A stretch of DNA of 64,000 bases from Collinsella sp. (GTDB taxonomy: Bacteria; Actinomycetota; Coriobacteriia; Coriobacteriales; Coriobacteriaceae), in contig DXML01000012.1 of assembly GCA_019414205.1 (NCBI GenBank), forward strand, positions 198,360-262,359, in the 5' to 3' direction. The translations under genes and the position numbers were made by a program. How positions within the stretch are numbered: the first letter of the stretch is position 1; each line of letters begins with the position of its first letter. Positions 26,293 through 35,051 of this stretch are shown piece by piece. A model generated the notes under the pieces. That model searched no databases. It was not told the origin of the DNA and was given only the letters and a program-made list of their open reading frames with translations.

Positions 26293-26985
26293 GTGGCTCC
26301 CGTCAAAAGCGCCGTCGACCCTGTTATCACCCCGGCGACGGATCTCACCACCAATATCGGCATCCATTCCCGCAAGAGCGTCGTGGCGGCGCATGCCCGC
26401 TCTCAGCACGCCTGTCAGGAATTTGAGCGCCGTGCGCAGCTTCTGCGCGAGTGCCTGTGCAGCGAGGACTTTTTGGCCAACAAGGGCATAGGCAATGAGA
26501 TCGGCTTCCACACTTTTTGCTATGACCCCGCGCTGGAGTTTGAGGCGCGTGCATTATTTGACACCCTTTCACGCGATGCCGAGGCCGACAAGCTTCCGTG
26601 CACGCTCAAGGTCGTGAACCTTTACGACGCCGTGCTGGCAATTCTCGAAAAGCGCCGTGTCCTCAAGGCTATCCCGCACCAAGAGGAGCGCCGCGGTACC
26701 CAACGCGTGCTCGAGGACGTGGCCAAGTTCGCCTCGCCCGAGAAAGTTGCCGCGTACATCCTTGAGCAGACCGAGCCGTTCGCGCCCGGAGACGTCATTC
26801 TCCTCACCGGCGCGGGCGAGGTTTTCCCGTTCTTTCGCATGCACACGCTTCTCCACTGCATGCTTGCGGATTTTGATGAGGTGCCTGTGGTCGCCGCCTA
26901 TCCGGGCAGTTTCAACGGCTCTTCTTTCCAGCTCTTTAACCGTCTGCCGGCCGATAACTACTACCGCGCCATCGACATCTCGTAA
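26293..26985 (+). CDS. brxB: BREX protein BrxB (DUF1788)
   Basis: 230 residues, GTG start one base after the brxA stop, so translation is probably coupled. The C-terminal PVVAAYPGSFNGSSFQLFNRLPADNYYRAIDI is the DUF1788 signature, and the central LEQTEPFAPGDVILLTGAGEVFPFFRMHTLL is also conserved. BrxB is required for BREX defence in studied systems; its biochemical role is unknown, and it is thought to work with BrxC and PglZ. The first 30 residues are not conserved-looking. Confidence 0.9.
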   Translation: MAPVKSAVDPVITPATDLTTNIGIHSRKSVVAAHARSQHACQEFERRAQLLRECLCSEDFLANKGIGNEIGFHTFCYDPALEFEARALFDTLSRDAEADKLPCTLKVVNLYDAVLAILEKRRVLKAIPHQEERRGTQRVLEDVAKFASPEKVAAYILEQTEPFAPGDVILLTGAGEVFPFFRMHTLLHCMLADFDEVPVVAAYPGSFNGSSFQLFNRLPADNYYRAIDIS

Positions 26986-27063
26986 GCGCGGCTCCCCACA
27001 GACAAGGCCCTGCCGCCGGTAACAGCCATTTGCCATAACGTTCCCAAACCCAAAGGAGCACCC

Positions 27064-30000
27064 ATGGACAACACGATCATTCGCGACCTCTTTGCAAAAG
27101 ACATCAACCGCTCCATCAACGGCGTGGTCAAGGTCCAGGATTCAAAAGATGGGTCCATCCGCCAAGAGCTTGACGAGTACGTGGTGACGCGCGAGTTGCA
27201 GAGGCACTTTGCCACGTTCTTCAAGGCCTACGGCGATGCCATCAATGTGCGCACCGACAAGATCGGCGTGTGGATCAGCGGTTTCTTCGGTTCCGGTAAA
27301 TCGCACTTCCTCAAGATGCTGAGCTACCTGCTCGAGAATCGCCAGATCGGCGGTAAGAGCGCCATCCGCTACTTTGACGGCAAGATCGTCGACCCCATGG
27401 TCGCGGCTGCCATGGAGCGCGCCTGTTCGGTGCCCACGCAGGCCATCCTCTTTAACATCGATAGTAAGGCGGGCCAGTGGAAGCAGGGCGATACGGCTCC
27501 CACGGCGCTGCTTCGCGGCTTTGAGCGCATGTTCTACGAGGCGCGCGGCTTCTACGGCGAGGACCTCAAGCTTGCAAAGCTCGAGGACTACATCGATTCC
27601 CTGGGCAAGACCCAGGAGTTCCGCGAGGCCTTTGAGCGTGTCAACGGCGAGTCCTGGCTCCAGACCCGCGACACCTACAGCTACTTTGAGGACGACGTGG
27701 TCGAGGTGCTGCAGAACGTGCTTGGCATGAGTGAAAAGGCCGCATGGAACTGGCTCGAGGGTTCTGAGGACGAGGTTTTGGCCCCCGATGTCTTTGCTAA
27801 AAAGGTCAAGGACTACGTGGACGCTCAGGCGGCGGCCCGCGGCGGCAACTTCCGCCTGCTCTTTATGGTCGACGAGGTGGGTCAGTTTATTACAAACGAC
27901 CAAGACCCAAGCCTTATGCTGAGCCTTCAGACCATCGTCGAGGAGCTGGGTGCCGCCTGCGGTGGCCGCGTGTGGGTGATGGTCACGAGCCAGGAGGCCA
28001 TCGACAACTTGAGCCTGCCCGTGGGCAACGACTTTTCAAAGATCCAAGGCCGCTTCAATACCCGCCTTTCGCTCTCCAGCTCCAGCGTGGACGAGGTTAT
28101 CCAGCGCCGTGTGCTCGAGAAGACCGCGCCGGCGGCTGACATGCTTGCACAGGTCTACGAGCAAGACGCCGCCGTGCTCAAAAACAACTTTACCTTTGAG
28201 GGTGGCTCGCGCTCCGACCTTGCCGGCTACGCCAACGCCAAGGAGTTTGTCGCCAGCTACCCGTTTGTGGGTTATCAGTTCAAGCTCCTGCCCGACGTCA
28301 TGACCGAGGTGCGCAAGCACGGCGTCAAGGCCAAGCATATGTCCACGGGCGAGCGCTCCATGCTGAGCGCGTTCCAGGAGAGCGCTCAGGCCATCCAGCA
28401 TGAGCAGGCCGGCGCGCTCGTGCCGTTCTGGCGCTTCTTCGACACTATCTCCAAAGACCTTGAGCACGGCATCGTCCAGGTGGTTGACCGCGCGATCCGT
28501 GCAGCCGAGGACGCAAAGGGCCTCGAGTCCTATGACGTGCAGGTGCTCAAGCTCCTGTACCTGATTCGTTACATTGGCTACGTCAAGGCCACGGTCGAGA
28601 ACATCTCCATCTTCATGATCGACGGCCTCGACGTGGACAAGCGCGCCCTCAAGGACCGCGTCAAGGAATCCCTCGCCCGCCTGGAGCGCGAGAACTACGT
28701 GGCACGCCAGGGCGATACCTATAGTTTCCTCACCGACGAGGAGCAGGAGATAGCGCAGGAGATCGCGCGCACCCCAATCGATAGCGCGCAGGTGATCGAG
28801 TCCATCAAGAAGCGCCTGTTCGACAGCATCTACACCGCGCGTAAACTCAACCGCGGGGCCAACGACTTCCCGTTTGACCGCTATGTGGACGGCTCAATCC
28901 ACGGTGGCAGCATGGGCGGCATGGAGCTTTACGTGGCGACTATGGCGAGCGACCTGGGCCGTGCGGGCGATACCGAGCTGGCCTTGGCTTCTTCGGGCAA
29001 GGCCATCGTGGCCTTAAGCGACGAGGCAGATTATTGGGAGACGCTCGTCAACGCCGCCAAGATCCGCAAGTACGCCAAGACGCGAAATCTCCAGGAGCTT
29101 CAGCCGAGTACGCGCCAGATCGTCGAGTCTAAGATGCGCGAGGCGGCCTATAACGAGAAAGAGGCCGATGCCCTTTTGAGCGAGGCCGTGCTCCATGCAC
29201 GTTGCGCGGTCAACGGCCGCACGGTCGAAGTCCGTGCAACCAAGCCTGCCCAGGTCTTTGAGCAGGTGCTGGCACAGCTGTGCGATGTGGTCTTTGAAAA
29301 GGCCGACTACATCGGCGCGCCGGTCACGAGCGATTCCGATATCCGCTCCACGCTGGCGGGCAACGTTCAAGCGGGGCTCGCTGGCATGGACGCGGGTAAT
29401 ACGCGTGCGCTTAAGGAGGTCGAAGACTACCTCAAAGTGCAGCACCAGCGCCACCTGGATACCGCTATGGGCGATATCCAGCGCCAGTACCAGCAAAGGC
29501 CCTTTGGCTGGCGCGAGGTCGACATCGCAAATGTGGTGGCGCAGCTTGTGGTGGAGCAGCGCGCGCAGGTGCTGTTTGGCGGTCAGACGGTTCAAGCTAG
29601 CGACAGCCGCACGGTGGCACTCCTGCGCAAGGATGCCGATAAGGCCCAGGTGCGCTTGCGCATGCGCATGAGCAACCGGTTGCTGCGCGCCACGGGCGAG
29701 CTCATGCGTGACCTGTTTGATCTCAAGACCGTGCCCTCCAACGAGGATAAGCTCGTGGCCGAGCTCAAGGAGCGCCTTGGGGACATGCGCGAGGCGTGTC
29801 TCGCCATGGCACGCGACTACTACACGGGCATCAAGCCAGCCTACCCGTATCCCGGTGAGGACGAGTGCGAGAAGATGCGCTCGGAGGTGGCCGACGTCCT
29901 TAAGGACCAGAACGAGGCCGAGGCGTTCTTGACCACGTTCACCAAGCGTGAGGACCGCCTGCTCGATGCCAAGGAGGACTTTGACAGGGTGACTGAGTTC

Positions 30001-30738
30001 TTCGATTCCAACCAGCGCGCAACGTTTGACCACGCCAAGGAGTTCTTGAGTCGCACGGAGGGCATCGAGTACGCCTCCGACGACATTCCCAGCGCGGTTG
30101 AGAACGTGGCGAAGGTGCGTGAGATCCTCAAAGACCCCAAGCCCTACGGCCGCATCAAAGACCTGCAGCCGCTGATGGCGCCCGTCGAGGAAGACGTTAA
30201 AAAAATCCTGGGCATGCGCCGCAACGAGTTCTTGCATCGCATCGAGAACGACCTGCAGGACCTGCAAAAGCAGGCCGAGAGCCAAGAGGGTTTTGTCAAG
30301 CAGGCCAAGGATGCCATAGCGGACGCCGGCACCAAGTATGAGTCGTTCAAGAACCGCACCCACGGCGTCCAGAGCCTCAACGAGCTTAACGCCCTCGCGG
30401 CAAACTGGGAAAGCTGGACCATCACGGCGGCCAACAAGATATACGACGCCGTGGACGCCGCACGCGAACGTATGGAAAACGAGCGCCGTTCCACCGAGGT
30501 CACCAGCACGGGCGAGGTGGTCAAAAAGATCACCAACAAGGGCACCGCTACGCCAAGTAACGGTTCCGCGCCCGTGCCCGTGCCCAAGCCCCAGCGCAAG
30601 GTCAAGACCGTGCGCCGCACCGACCTGGCCAAGCCGAGCCGCCTCACGACCGCAGAGGACGTGGAACGCTACGTGGACGACCTGCGAGCCCGCCTTATGC
30701 AGGCGCTTGCATCAAACGACGAGATCCGCATTAACTAA
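27064..30738 (+). CDS. brxC: BREX P-loop protein BrxC (PglY-like ATPase)
   Basis: 1224 residues, the usual size. Walker A is GFFGSGKSHF at about 73-82 and the Walker B-like strand LLFMVDEVGQF ends at Asp270. The long C-terminal part is helical and charged, with coiled coil around residues 940-1150. BrxC is a DUF499-related ATPase that is essential for BREX host methylation and defence. CAAAGGAG precedes the ATG. It is 78 bases after brxB and 66 before pglX. The last 60 residues are a Pro/Lys-rich linker plus a short helical tail. Confidence 0.93.
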   Translation: MDNTIIRDLFAKDINRSINGVVKVQDSKDGSIRQELDEYVVTRELQRHFATFFKAYGDAINVRTDKIGVWISGFFGSGKSHFLKMLSYLLENRQIGGKSAIRYFDGKIVDPMVAAAMERACSVPTQAILFNIDSKAGQWKQGDTAPTALLRGFERMFYEARGFYGEDLKLAKLEDYIDSLGKTQEFREAFERVNGESWLQTRDTYSYFEDDVVEVLQNVLGMSEKAAWNWLEGSEDEVLAPDVFAKKVKDYVDAQAAARGGNFRLLFMVDEVGQFITNDQDPSLMLSLQTIVEELGAACGGRVWVMVTSQEAIDNLSLPVGNDFSKIQGRFNTRLSLSSSSVDEVIQRRVLEKTAPAADMLAQVYEQDAAVLKNNFTFEGGSRSDLAGYANAKEFVASYPFVGYQFKLLPDVMTEVRKHGVKAKHMSTGERSMLSAFQESAQAIQHEQAGALVPFWRFFDTISKDLEHGIVQVVDRAIRAAEDAKGLESYDVQVLKLLYLIRYIGYVKATVENISIFMIDGLDVDKRALKDRVKESLARLERENYVARQGDTYSFLTDEEQEIAQEIARTPIDSAQVIESIKKRLFDSIYTARKLNRGANDFPFDRYVDGSIHGGSMGGMELYVATMASDLGRAGDTELALASSGKAIVALSDEADYWETLVNAAKIRKYAKTRNLQELQPSTRQIVESKMREAAYNEKEADALLSEAVLHARCAVNGRTVEVRATKPAQVFEQVLAQLCDVVFEKADYIGAPVTSDSDIRSTLAGNVQAGLAGMDAGNTRALKEVEDYLKVQHQRHLDTAMGDIQRQYQQRPFGWREVDIANVVAQLVVEQRAQVLFGGQTVQASDSRTVALLRKDADKAQVRLRMRMSNRLLRATGELMRDLFDLKTVPSNEDKLVAELKERLGDMREACLAMARDYYTGIKPAYPYPGEDECEKMRSEVADVLKDQNEAEAFLTTFTKREDRLLDAKEDFDRVTEFFDSNQRATFDHAKEFLSRTEGIEYASDDIPSAVENVAKVREILKDPKPYGRIKDLQPLMAPVEEDVKKILGMRRNEFLHRIENDLQDLQKQAESQEGFVKQAKDAIADAGTKYESFKNRTHGVQSLNELNALAANWESWTITAANKIYDAVDAARERMENERRSTEVTSTGEVVKKITNKGTATPSNGSAPVPVPKPQRKVKTVRRTDLAKPSRLTTAEDVERYVDDLRARLMQALASNDEIRIN

Positions 30739-30804
30739 CCCGCTCAGTCGCCGGCGCCCAAACATGCACCGGCGGCTTATGGCGTTTTGAAAGGTACGGG
30801 AACC

Positions 30805-33297
30805 ATGAACGATTCCGCTCTCAAGAACTTCTGCACGTGGGCTCGCGTGGAACTTATTAACGGCGTGGAGGCGCAGATGGTGCGCTATGGCATCACCGAC
30901 CCCGCGCCCGATCCTGCCGGGTCCCAGACCATCAACGGCCAGCCTCTGAGTCCACTCGAGGTCGAGCAGCGCGACGAGCTGTTGCGCCTGCAGACCGCAG
31001 AGAGCCATGACGCGCTGCGCGACCGTGCGGCCTACATCTGGTTCAACCGTATCGTGGCCATGCGCTTTATGGAGGCTCGCGGCTGGCTCCCCAGCTGTAT
31101 GCGCATGCTGAGCCGCGCGGACGGCAGCCATGGTAGCGAGGCTGTGGAGAACGCCCTGGACGTGGAGATTTCCACGGCCGACCCCGAGCGCGTGGCGGAG
31201 CTCAAAATGGCGGGTTCCGACGAACCGCTGTGGCGCTATCTATTTGTGGCGCAGAGCGAGGAACTTGCCGACTGCCTGCCGGGCGTCTTTGAACGTGTGG
31301 GCGGTGCCATGGAGCTACTGTTGCCCCAGGGTCTTATGATGGCAGACAGCGTGGTGGGCAAGCTCAATGCAGTCCTCGCTGACGAGGACTGGCGCGAGGG
31401 CGTGACCGTTCTGGGCTGGATGTACCAGTACTACAATGCAGATGTCAAAGACGAATTCTTCAAGTCTAAGCGCAAGGCCGTGGCGGCGGATATCGCTCCC
31501 GCCACGCAGCTCTTCACGCCCGAGTGGATCGTGCACTACATGGTCGAGAACTCGCTCGGCCGCCTGTGGATGCTCAACAACCCTGGGAGCTCACTGCGCG
31601 AGCGCATGGAGTACTACATCGAGCCCGACGAGGAGCACGAGGACTTTATCCGCATCTCGAGCCCCGAGGAGATTACGCTCTGTGACCCGGCGTGCGGCTC
31701 GGGCCATATCCTGGTCTATGCTTTTGAGTTGCTTTTTGCCATGTATGAGGAACGCGGCTACCGCGAGCGCGATATCCCGGAGCTCATTCTGACCAATAAC
31801 CTCGCCGGCATGGAGATTGATCCCCGCGCGGCGCAGATCGCCGAGCTAGCGCTTGCCATGTGCGCCCGCGAGCACGACCGCCGCTTCTTTAGGTGCGGCG
31901 TCCGTGCCGACGTTACCGTGCTTACGAGCATCCCGCTGGGGGAGGACGAGCTGCCGGGCAACAAGAAGCTCGCCGAGGAGCTGAGCCATTTGGGTGAAAT
32001 CGGCTCGCTGCTTAATCCTTCAGAGGGCGAGATCGACGAGCTCAAGGCTGCCGCTGCGAGCTGTTCCGACGACCTTTTTGCCGCTGCGACCAAAACTAAG
32101 CTCGAAAGCGCTGCTGCAATCTGCGAGAAGCTGTCCCGTCGTTTTGCCTGCACCGTGGCGAATCCTCCATATATGGGCAGCAGCAGCTTCAACCCCTTCA
32201 TGAGCAAGTGGATCAAGAAGAACTACCCCGATGTGAAGAGCGACCTCTTTTCGTCATTTATCGTTCGCAACATGGATTTTACCGAGGAACATGGCGAAGC
32301 CGGTCTTATGACGCCGTTTGTATGGATGTTCATTGGCAGCTATGAGAAGCTACGGGCAAAACTCATTGACGAGAAGACCATTACTTCGCTAATCCAACTC
32401 GAATATTCGGGCTTTGCTGGCGCTACGGTGCCCATCTGTACGTTTACTTACCACAACTCTCATATCGATGGATATGAGGGTGGATACGTTCGTCTTGCTG
32501 ATTTCACGGGCCCTGCCGTTCAGGCCCCCAAGGCGCTCGAGGCCATCCAAAATCCCACCTGCGGCTGGTTCTACCGCCGCGACGCCGACACCTTCAAACA
32601 AATCCCCGGCACCCCCATAGCCTACTGGGCTAGCGAAAGACTAGTAGAGGACTTTCGTATAGGAAAACCGATTGGCCAGCTAGTTTCGATGTCGGGAGGT
32701 TTAAAAACTGGCAATAATGATAGGTTTTTGCGTCTTTGGTGGGAGGTTTCCTACATTTCGGCTAGTTTTGCTAGCCAGGGTAATCGAACCTCGGTCTTCA
32801 GATGGTGCCCGTGTAATAAAGGCGGCAGCTATCGAAAATGGTCGGGAAATGATGACTATCTTGTCGATTGGAAAGATGGTGGTCGGTACATGTTCGGCCA
32901 TGCTGTTGATGAGTGCAGGAGCATTAATCGCATTCCTGAGGACGTGGCTTTTGAGCCGCATGTCACCTGGTCGAAAATAACGAGCTCTAAACAGTCTTTT
33001 CGCTTTAAGCCGCGTGGTCATCTGTTCGAAACGGCCGGCCCCAGTGTTTTTGGCGATCCTGACACTTTGGAGTATTTGCAGGGCTTTTTGAATAGCAGCG
33101 TCTCGGAGTCGGTCGCCGGATTTCTGTCGCCAACTCTAAACTGTAATCCGAATGAAATAGCGAGTATGCCGCTAATTGACCCCGAAGACGGGGCTGACGT
33201 GATTCGGACGCTTGTTAAAAATTCTCGAAAGGAATCGAAGCTCGATTGGGACTCGTTTGAAACCTCTTGGGATTTCAAGCGCCATCCACTGATTTAG
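30805..33297 (+). CDS. pglX: BREX adenine methyltransferase PglX, N-terminal part (catalytic and target-recognition)
   Basis: 830 residues from ATG 30805; an in-frame TTG at 30787 is less likely. The S-adenosylmethionine motif DPACGSGHI begins at residue 294 and the catalytic NPPY at residue 453, giving an N6-adenine methyltransferase. Residues about 610-800 are the variable target-recognition region and are encoded in clearly A+T-richer DNA. The protein stops after SFETSWDFKRHPLI, exactly where full-length PglX proteins of about 1,200 residues continue into a conserved C-terminal domain. That domain is encoded separately at 34060. The HEPN gene begins eight bases after this stop. Confidence 0.92.
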   Translation: MNDSALKNFCTWARVELINGVEAQMVRYGITDPAPDPAGSQTINGQPLSPLEVEQRDELLRLQTAESHDALRDRAAYIWFNRIVAMRFMEARGWLPSCMRMLSRADGSHGSEAVENALDVEISTADPERVAELKMAGSDEPLWRYLFVAQSEELADCLPGVFERVGGAMELLLPQGLMMADSVVGKLNAVLADEDWREGVTVLGWMYQYYNADVKDEFFKSKRKAVAADIAPATQLFTPEWIVHYMVENSLGRLWMLNNPGSSLRERMEYYIEPDEEHEDFIRISSPEEITLCDPACGSGHILVYAFELLFAMYEERGYRERDIPELILTNNLAGMEIDPRAAQIAELALAMCAREHDRRFFRCGVRADVTVLTSIPLGEDELPGNKKLAEELSHLGEIGSLLNPSEGEIDELKAAAASCSDDLFAAATKTKLESAAAICEKLSRRFACTVANPPYMGSSSFNPFMSKWIKKNYPDVKSDLFSSFIVRNMDFTEEHGEAGLMTPFVWMFIGSYEKLRAKLIDEKTITSLIQLEYSGFAGATVPICTFTYHNSHIDGYEGGYVRLADFTGPAVQAPKALEAIQNPTCGWFYRRDADTFKQIPGTPIAYWASERLVEDFRIGKPIGQLVSMSGGLKTGNNDRFLRLWWEVSYISASFASQGNRTSVFRWCPCNKGGSYRKWSGNDDYLVDWKDGGRYMFGHAVDECRSINRIPEDVAFEPHVTWSKITSSKQSFRFKPRGHLFETAGPSVFGDPDTLEYLQGFLNSSVSESVAGFLSPTLNCNPNEIASMPLIDPEDGADVIRTLVKNSRKESKLDWDSFETSWDFKRHPLI

Positions 33298-33305
33298 GTG
33301 ATTTT

Positions 33306-33998
33306 ATGACCGTAGAGAAGAATCAGTTCGACGAAGGTGTTAACAGAGTCTCTAGTCTTTTGGCACTGTATGACAGCCTGCAAATAGAAGGATCTGCTAG
33401 AACGTCGAAGGAAAAAAGACCGACGGATATCTTGCGCGCTGCTCTTGTTTTACTTCATTCGGCGGAAGAGGACTATTGCCGCAATATACTCATTCATTGG
33501 TATCCCTTAAAGGCTGATCCGAAGGCCTTGAGCGAAGTCTCGCTAGCTGGCAGTGATGGAAGAACATCCAAGTACAGCTTTGATAGATTTGCTTCCTTTT
33601 CTGGCAAAACTGTCGATGAAGTAATTTCCGAATCTGTACGTGAGCATTTTTCGCGAATGAGTTTCAACAGCTATAAAGATATTGATAGTCGCCTTAAAAA
33701 GATAGGCTTGTCGCTTAGTGCTTATAAGCGACAAGCTGAAATAGATGCGCTAATTCAGCGAAGGCACAAGGTTGTTCACGAAGTTGATTTAGTGCAGGAC
33801 GAATCAAGCGGAAAGAGCCGAACAAGACCTATTAAATCAACTCAAGTTCGGATTTGGATGGAATGCTCAACGAGTTTGGTTCAAATGATTGATGACCAAG
33901 TGAGTGCTTGGGAAAAACAGGAAACACAACTGCCGGAAGATATCTCTGCCGGCATCGATGGAAACGATTGCACTGGAGAAGAGCCGAATGGGGTATAG
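33306..33998 (+). CDS. HEPN-domain protein inserted between the two parts of PglX
   Basis: 230 residues from ATG 33306, with AGGTGA close upstream. It is all-helical; DALIQRRHKVVHEVDLV at about 147-163 contains R(N)xxxxH (Arg152/Arg153 to His158), the catalytic motif of HEPN ribonucleases, in the form seen in the RiboL-PSP-HEPN group. The early helix RAALVLLHSAEEDYCRNILIHW is also typical. The DNA is A+T-rich compared with the operon and continues the composition of the preceding recognition region, which suggests both came in together. It could be a guard RNase triggered when BREX is disturbed, like PrrC inside a type I restriction operon; that is inference. Confidence 0.75.
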   Translation: MTVEKNQFDEGVNRVSSLLALYDSLQIEGSARTSKEKRPTDILRAALVLLHSAEEDYCRNILIHWYPLKADPKALSEVSLAGSDGRTSKYSFDRFASFSGKTVDEVISESVREHFSRMSFNSYKDIDSRLKKIGLSLSAYKRQAEIDALIQRRHKVVHEVDLVQDESSGKSRTRPIKSTQVRIWMECSTSLVQMIDDQVSAWEKQETQLPEDISAGIDGNDCTGEEPNGV

Positions 33999-34059
33999 CC
34001 GTGTTTTCTCCATTTTCCTGTTGTTGACAACGTCTTATACATTCATTAAGAGGTAACTA

Positions 34060-35028
34060 ATGCCAACCTTACTTTCTGATAAATACGAGGCCCGCAAGGC
34101 CGAGGTCAATGCTCGCTTTGAGCAGCTTCGCGCTAACGAGGAGGAACTCAACCGAATCTTTGCCAAGATCTACAACATGGAGGGCGAGGTGCCCATCGAG
34201 GTCGAGGACAAGTATGTCTCGGTGGCGCGCATCTTCGACACCGCCGATGAGATTCCCGAGAGCTATAGGGGTAACAAATACGTGCGCACCAAGCGTGACG
34301 AGATTACCTCGCTCATAAGCTATGCCGTGGGTTGCATGTTTGGCCGCTATTCGCTGGATGTGGATGGCCTGGTTCTGGCCGATCAGGGCGTCACGGTCGA
34401 CGACTATCTGGCCAAGATGCCCAATCCCGATTACGTGACTTTTATGCCCGATAGCGACAACGTGCTGCCCATTACCGACGACGAGTACTTTGACGACGAC
34501 ATCGTGCGCTACTTTATCGACTTTGTGCGCACCGTGTACGGCGAGGAGACGCTCGAGCAGAACTTGGCTTTTATTGCCGAGGCGCTCGGCGGCAAGGGTA
34601 CCTCGCGCGAGGTAATCCGTTCCTACTTTTTGAAGGACTTCTTTAAGGATCACTGCCAGACCTATAGGAAGCGCCCCATCTACTGGCTGTTCGATAGCGG
34701 CAAAAAGAACGGCTTCAAGTGCCTTGTTTACATGCATCGCTATCAGCCCGACCTGTTGGCTCGCATCCGCACCGACTATGTGCATGAGCAGCAGGAGCGC
34801 TATCGCTCCCAGATCGGCTATGCCAACGACGCCCTTGCCAGTGCCGAGCGCGGCGAGCGCGTGTGTTTGGATAAGCGCGTCAAAAAGCTCAATGACCAGC
34901 TCAAAGAGACCATTGCCTACGAGGAGAAACTACACCACTTGGCAGACCAGATGATTAAGATCGACCTGGATGACGGCGTCAAGGTCAACTACGCCAAGTT
35001 TCAGGATGTGCTGGCAAAGATCAAGTAA
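34060..35028 (+). CDS. pglX: PglX C-terminal domain encoded as a separate protein
   Basis: 322 residues. ARFEQLRANEEELNRIFAKIYNM, then SLISYAVGCMFGRYSLDVDGLVLAD, DDDIVRYFIDFVRTVYGEETLEQNLAFIAEALGG and IRSYFLKDFFKDHCQTYRKRPIYWLFDSGKKNGF are the standard C-terminal region of PglX proteins. It has its own ATG and AAGAGG ribosome site and is GC-rich again. Together with the N-terminal part (830 residues) the total of about 1,150 matches an intact PglX, so the enzyme is probably reassembled from two chains. A fragment left inert by the insertion is the alternative. Confidence 0.88.
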   Translation: MPTLLSDKYEARKAEVNARFEQLRANEEELNRIFAKIYNMEGEVPIEVEDKYVSVARIFDTADEIPESYRGNKYVRTKRDEITSLISYAVGCMFGRYSLDVDGLVLADQGVTVDDYLAKMPNPDYVTFMPDSDNVLPITDDEYFDDDIVRYFIDFVRTVYGEETLEQNLAFIAEALGGKGTSREVIRSYFLKDFFKDHCQTYRKRPIYWLFDSGKKNGFKCLVYMHRYQPDLLARIRTDYVHEQQERYRSQIGYANDALASAERGERVCLDKRVKKLNDQLKETIAYEEKLHHLADQMIKIDLDDGVKVNYAKFQDVLAKIK

Positions 35029-35051
35029 CTGCAGATACGGTAAGGATATTC

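Noticed and set aside
34000..34059. Internal promoter before the PglX C-terminal gene (TTGACA at about 34024)
   Set aside because: A TTGACA is present, but no -10 element lies at proper spacing; cotranscription from upstream is simpler.
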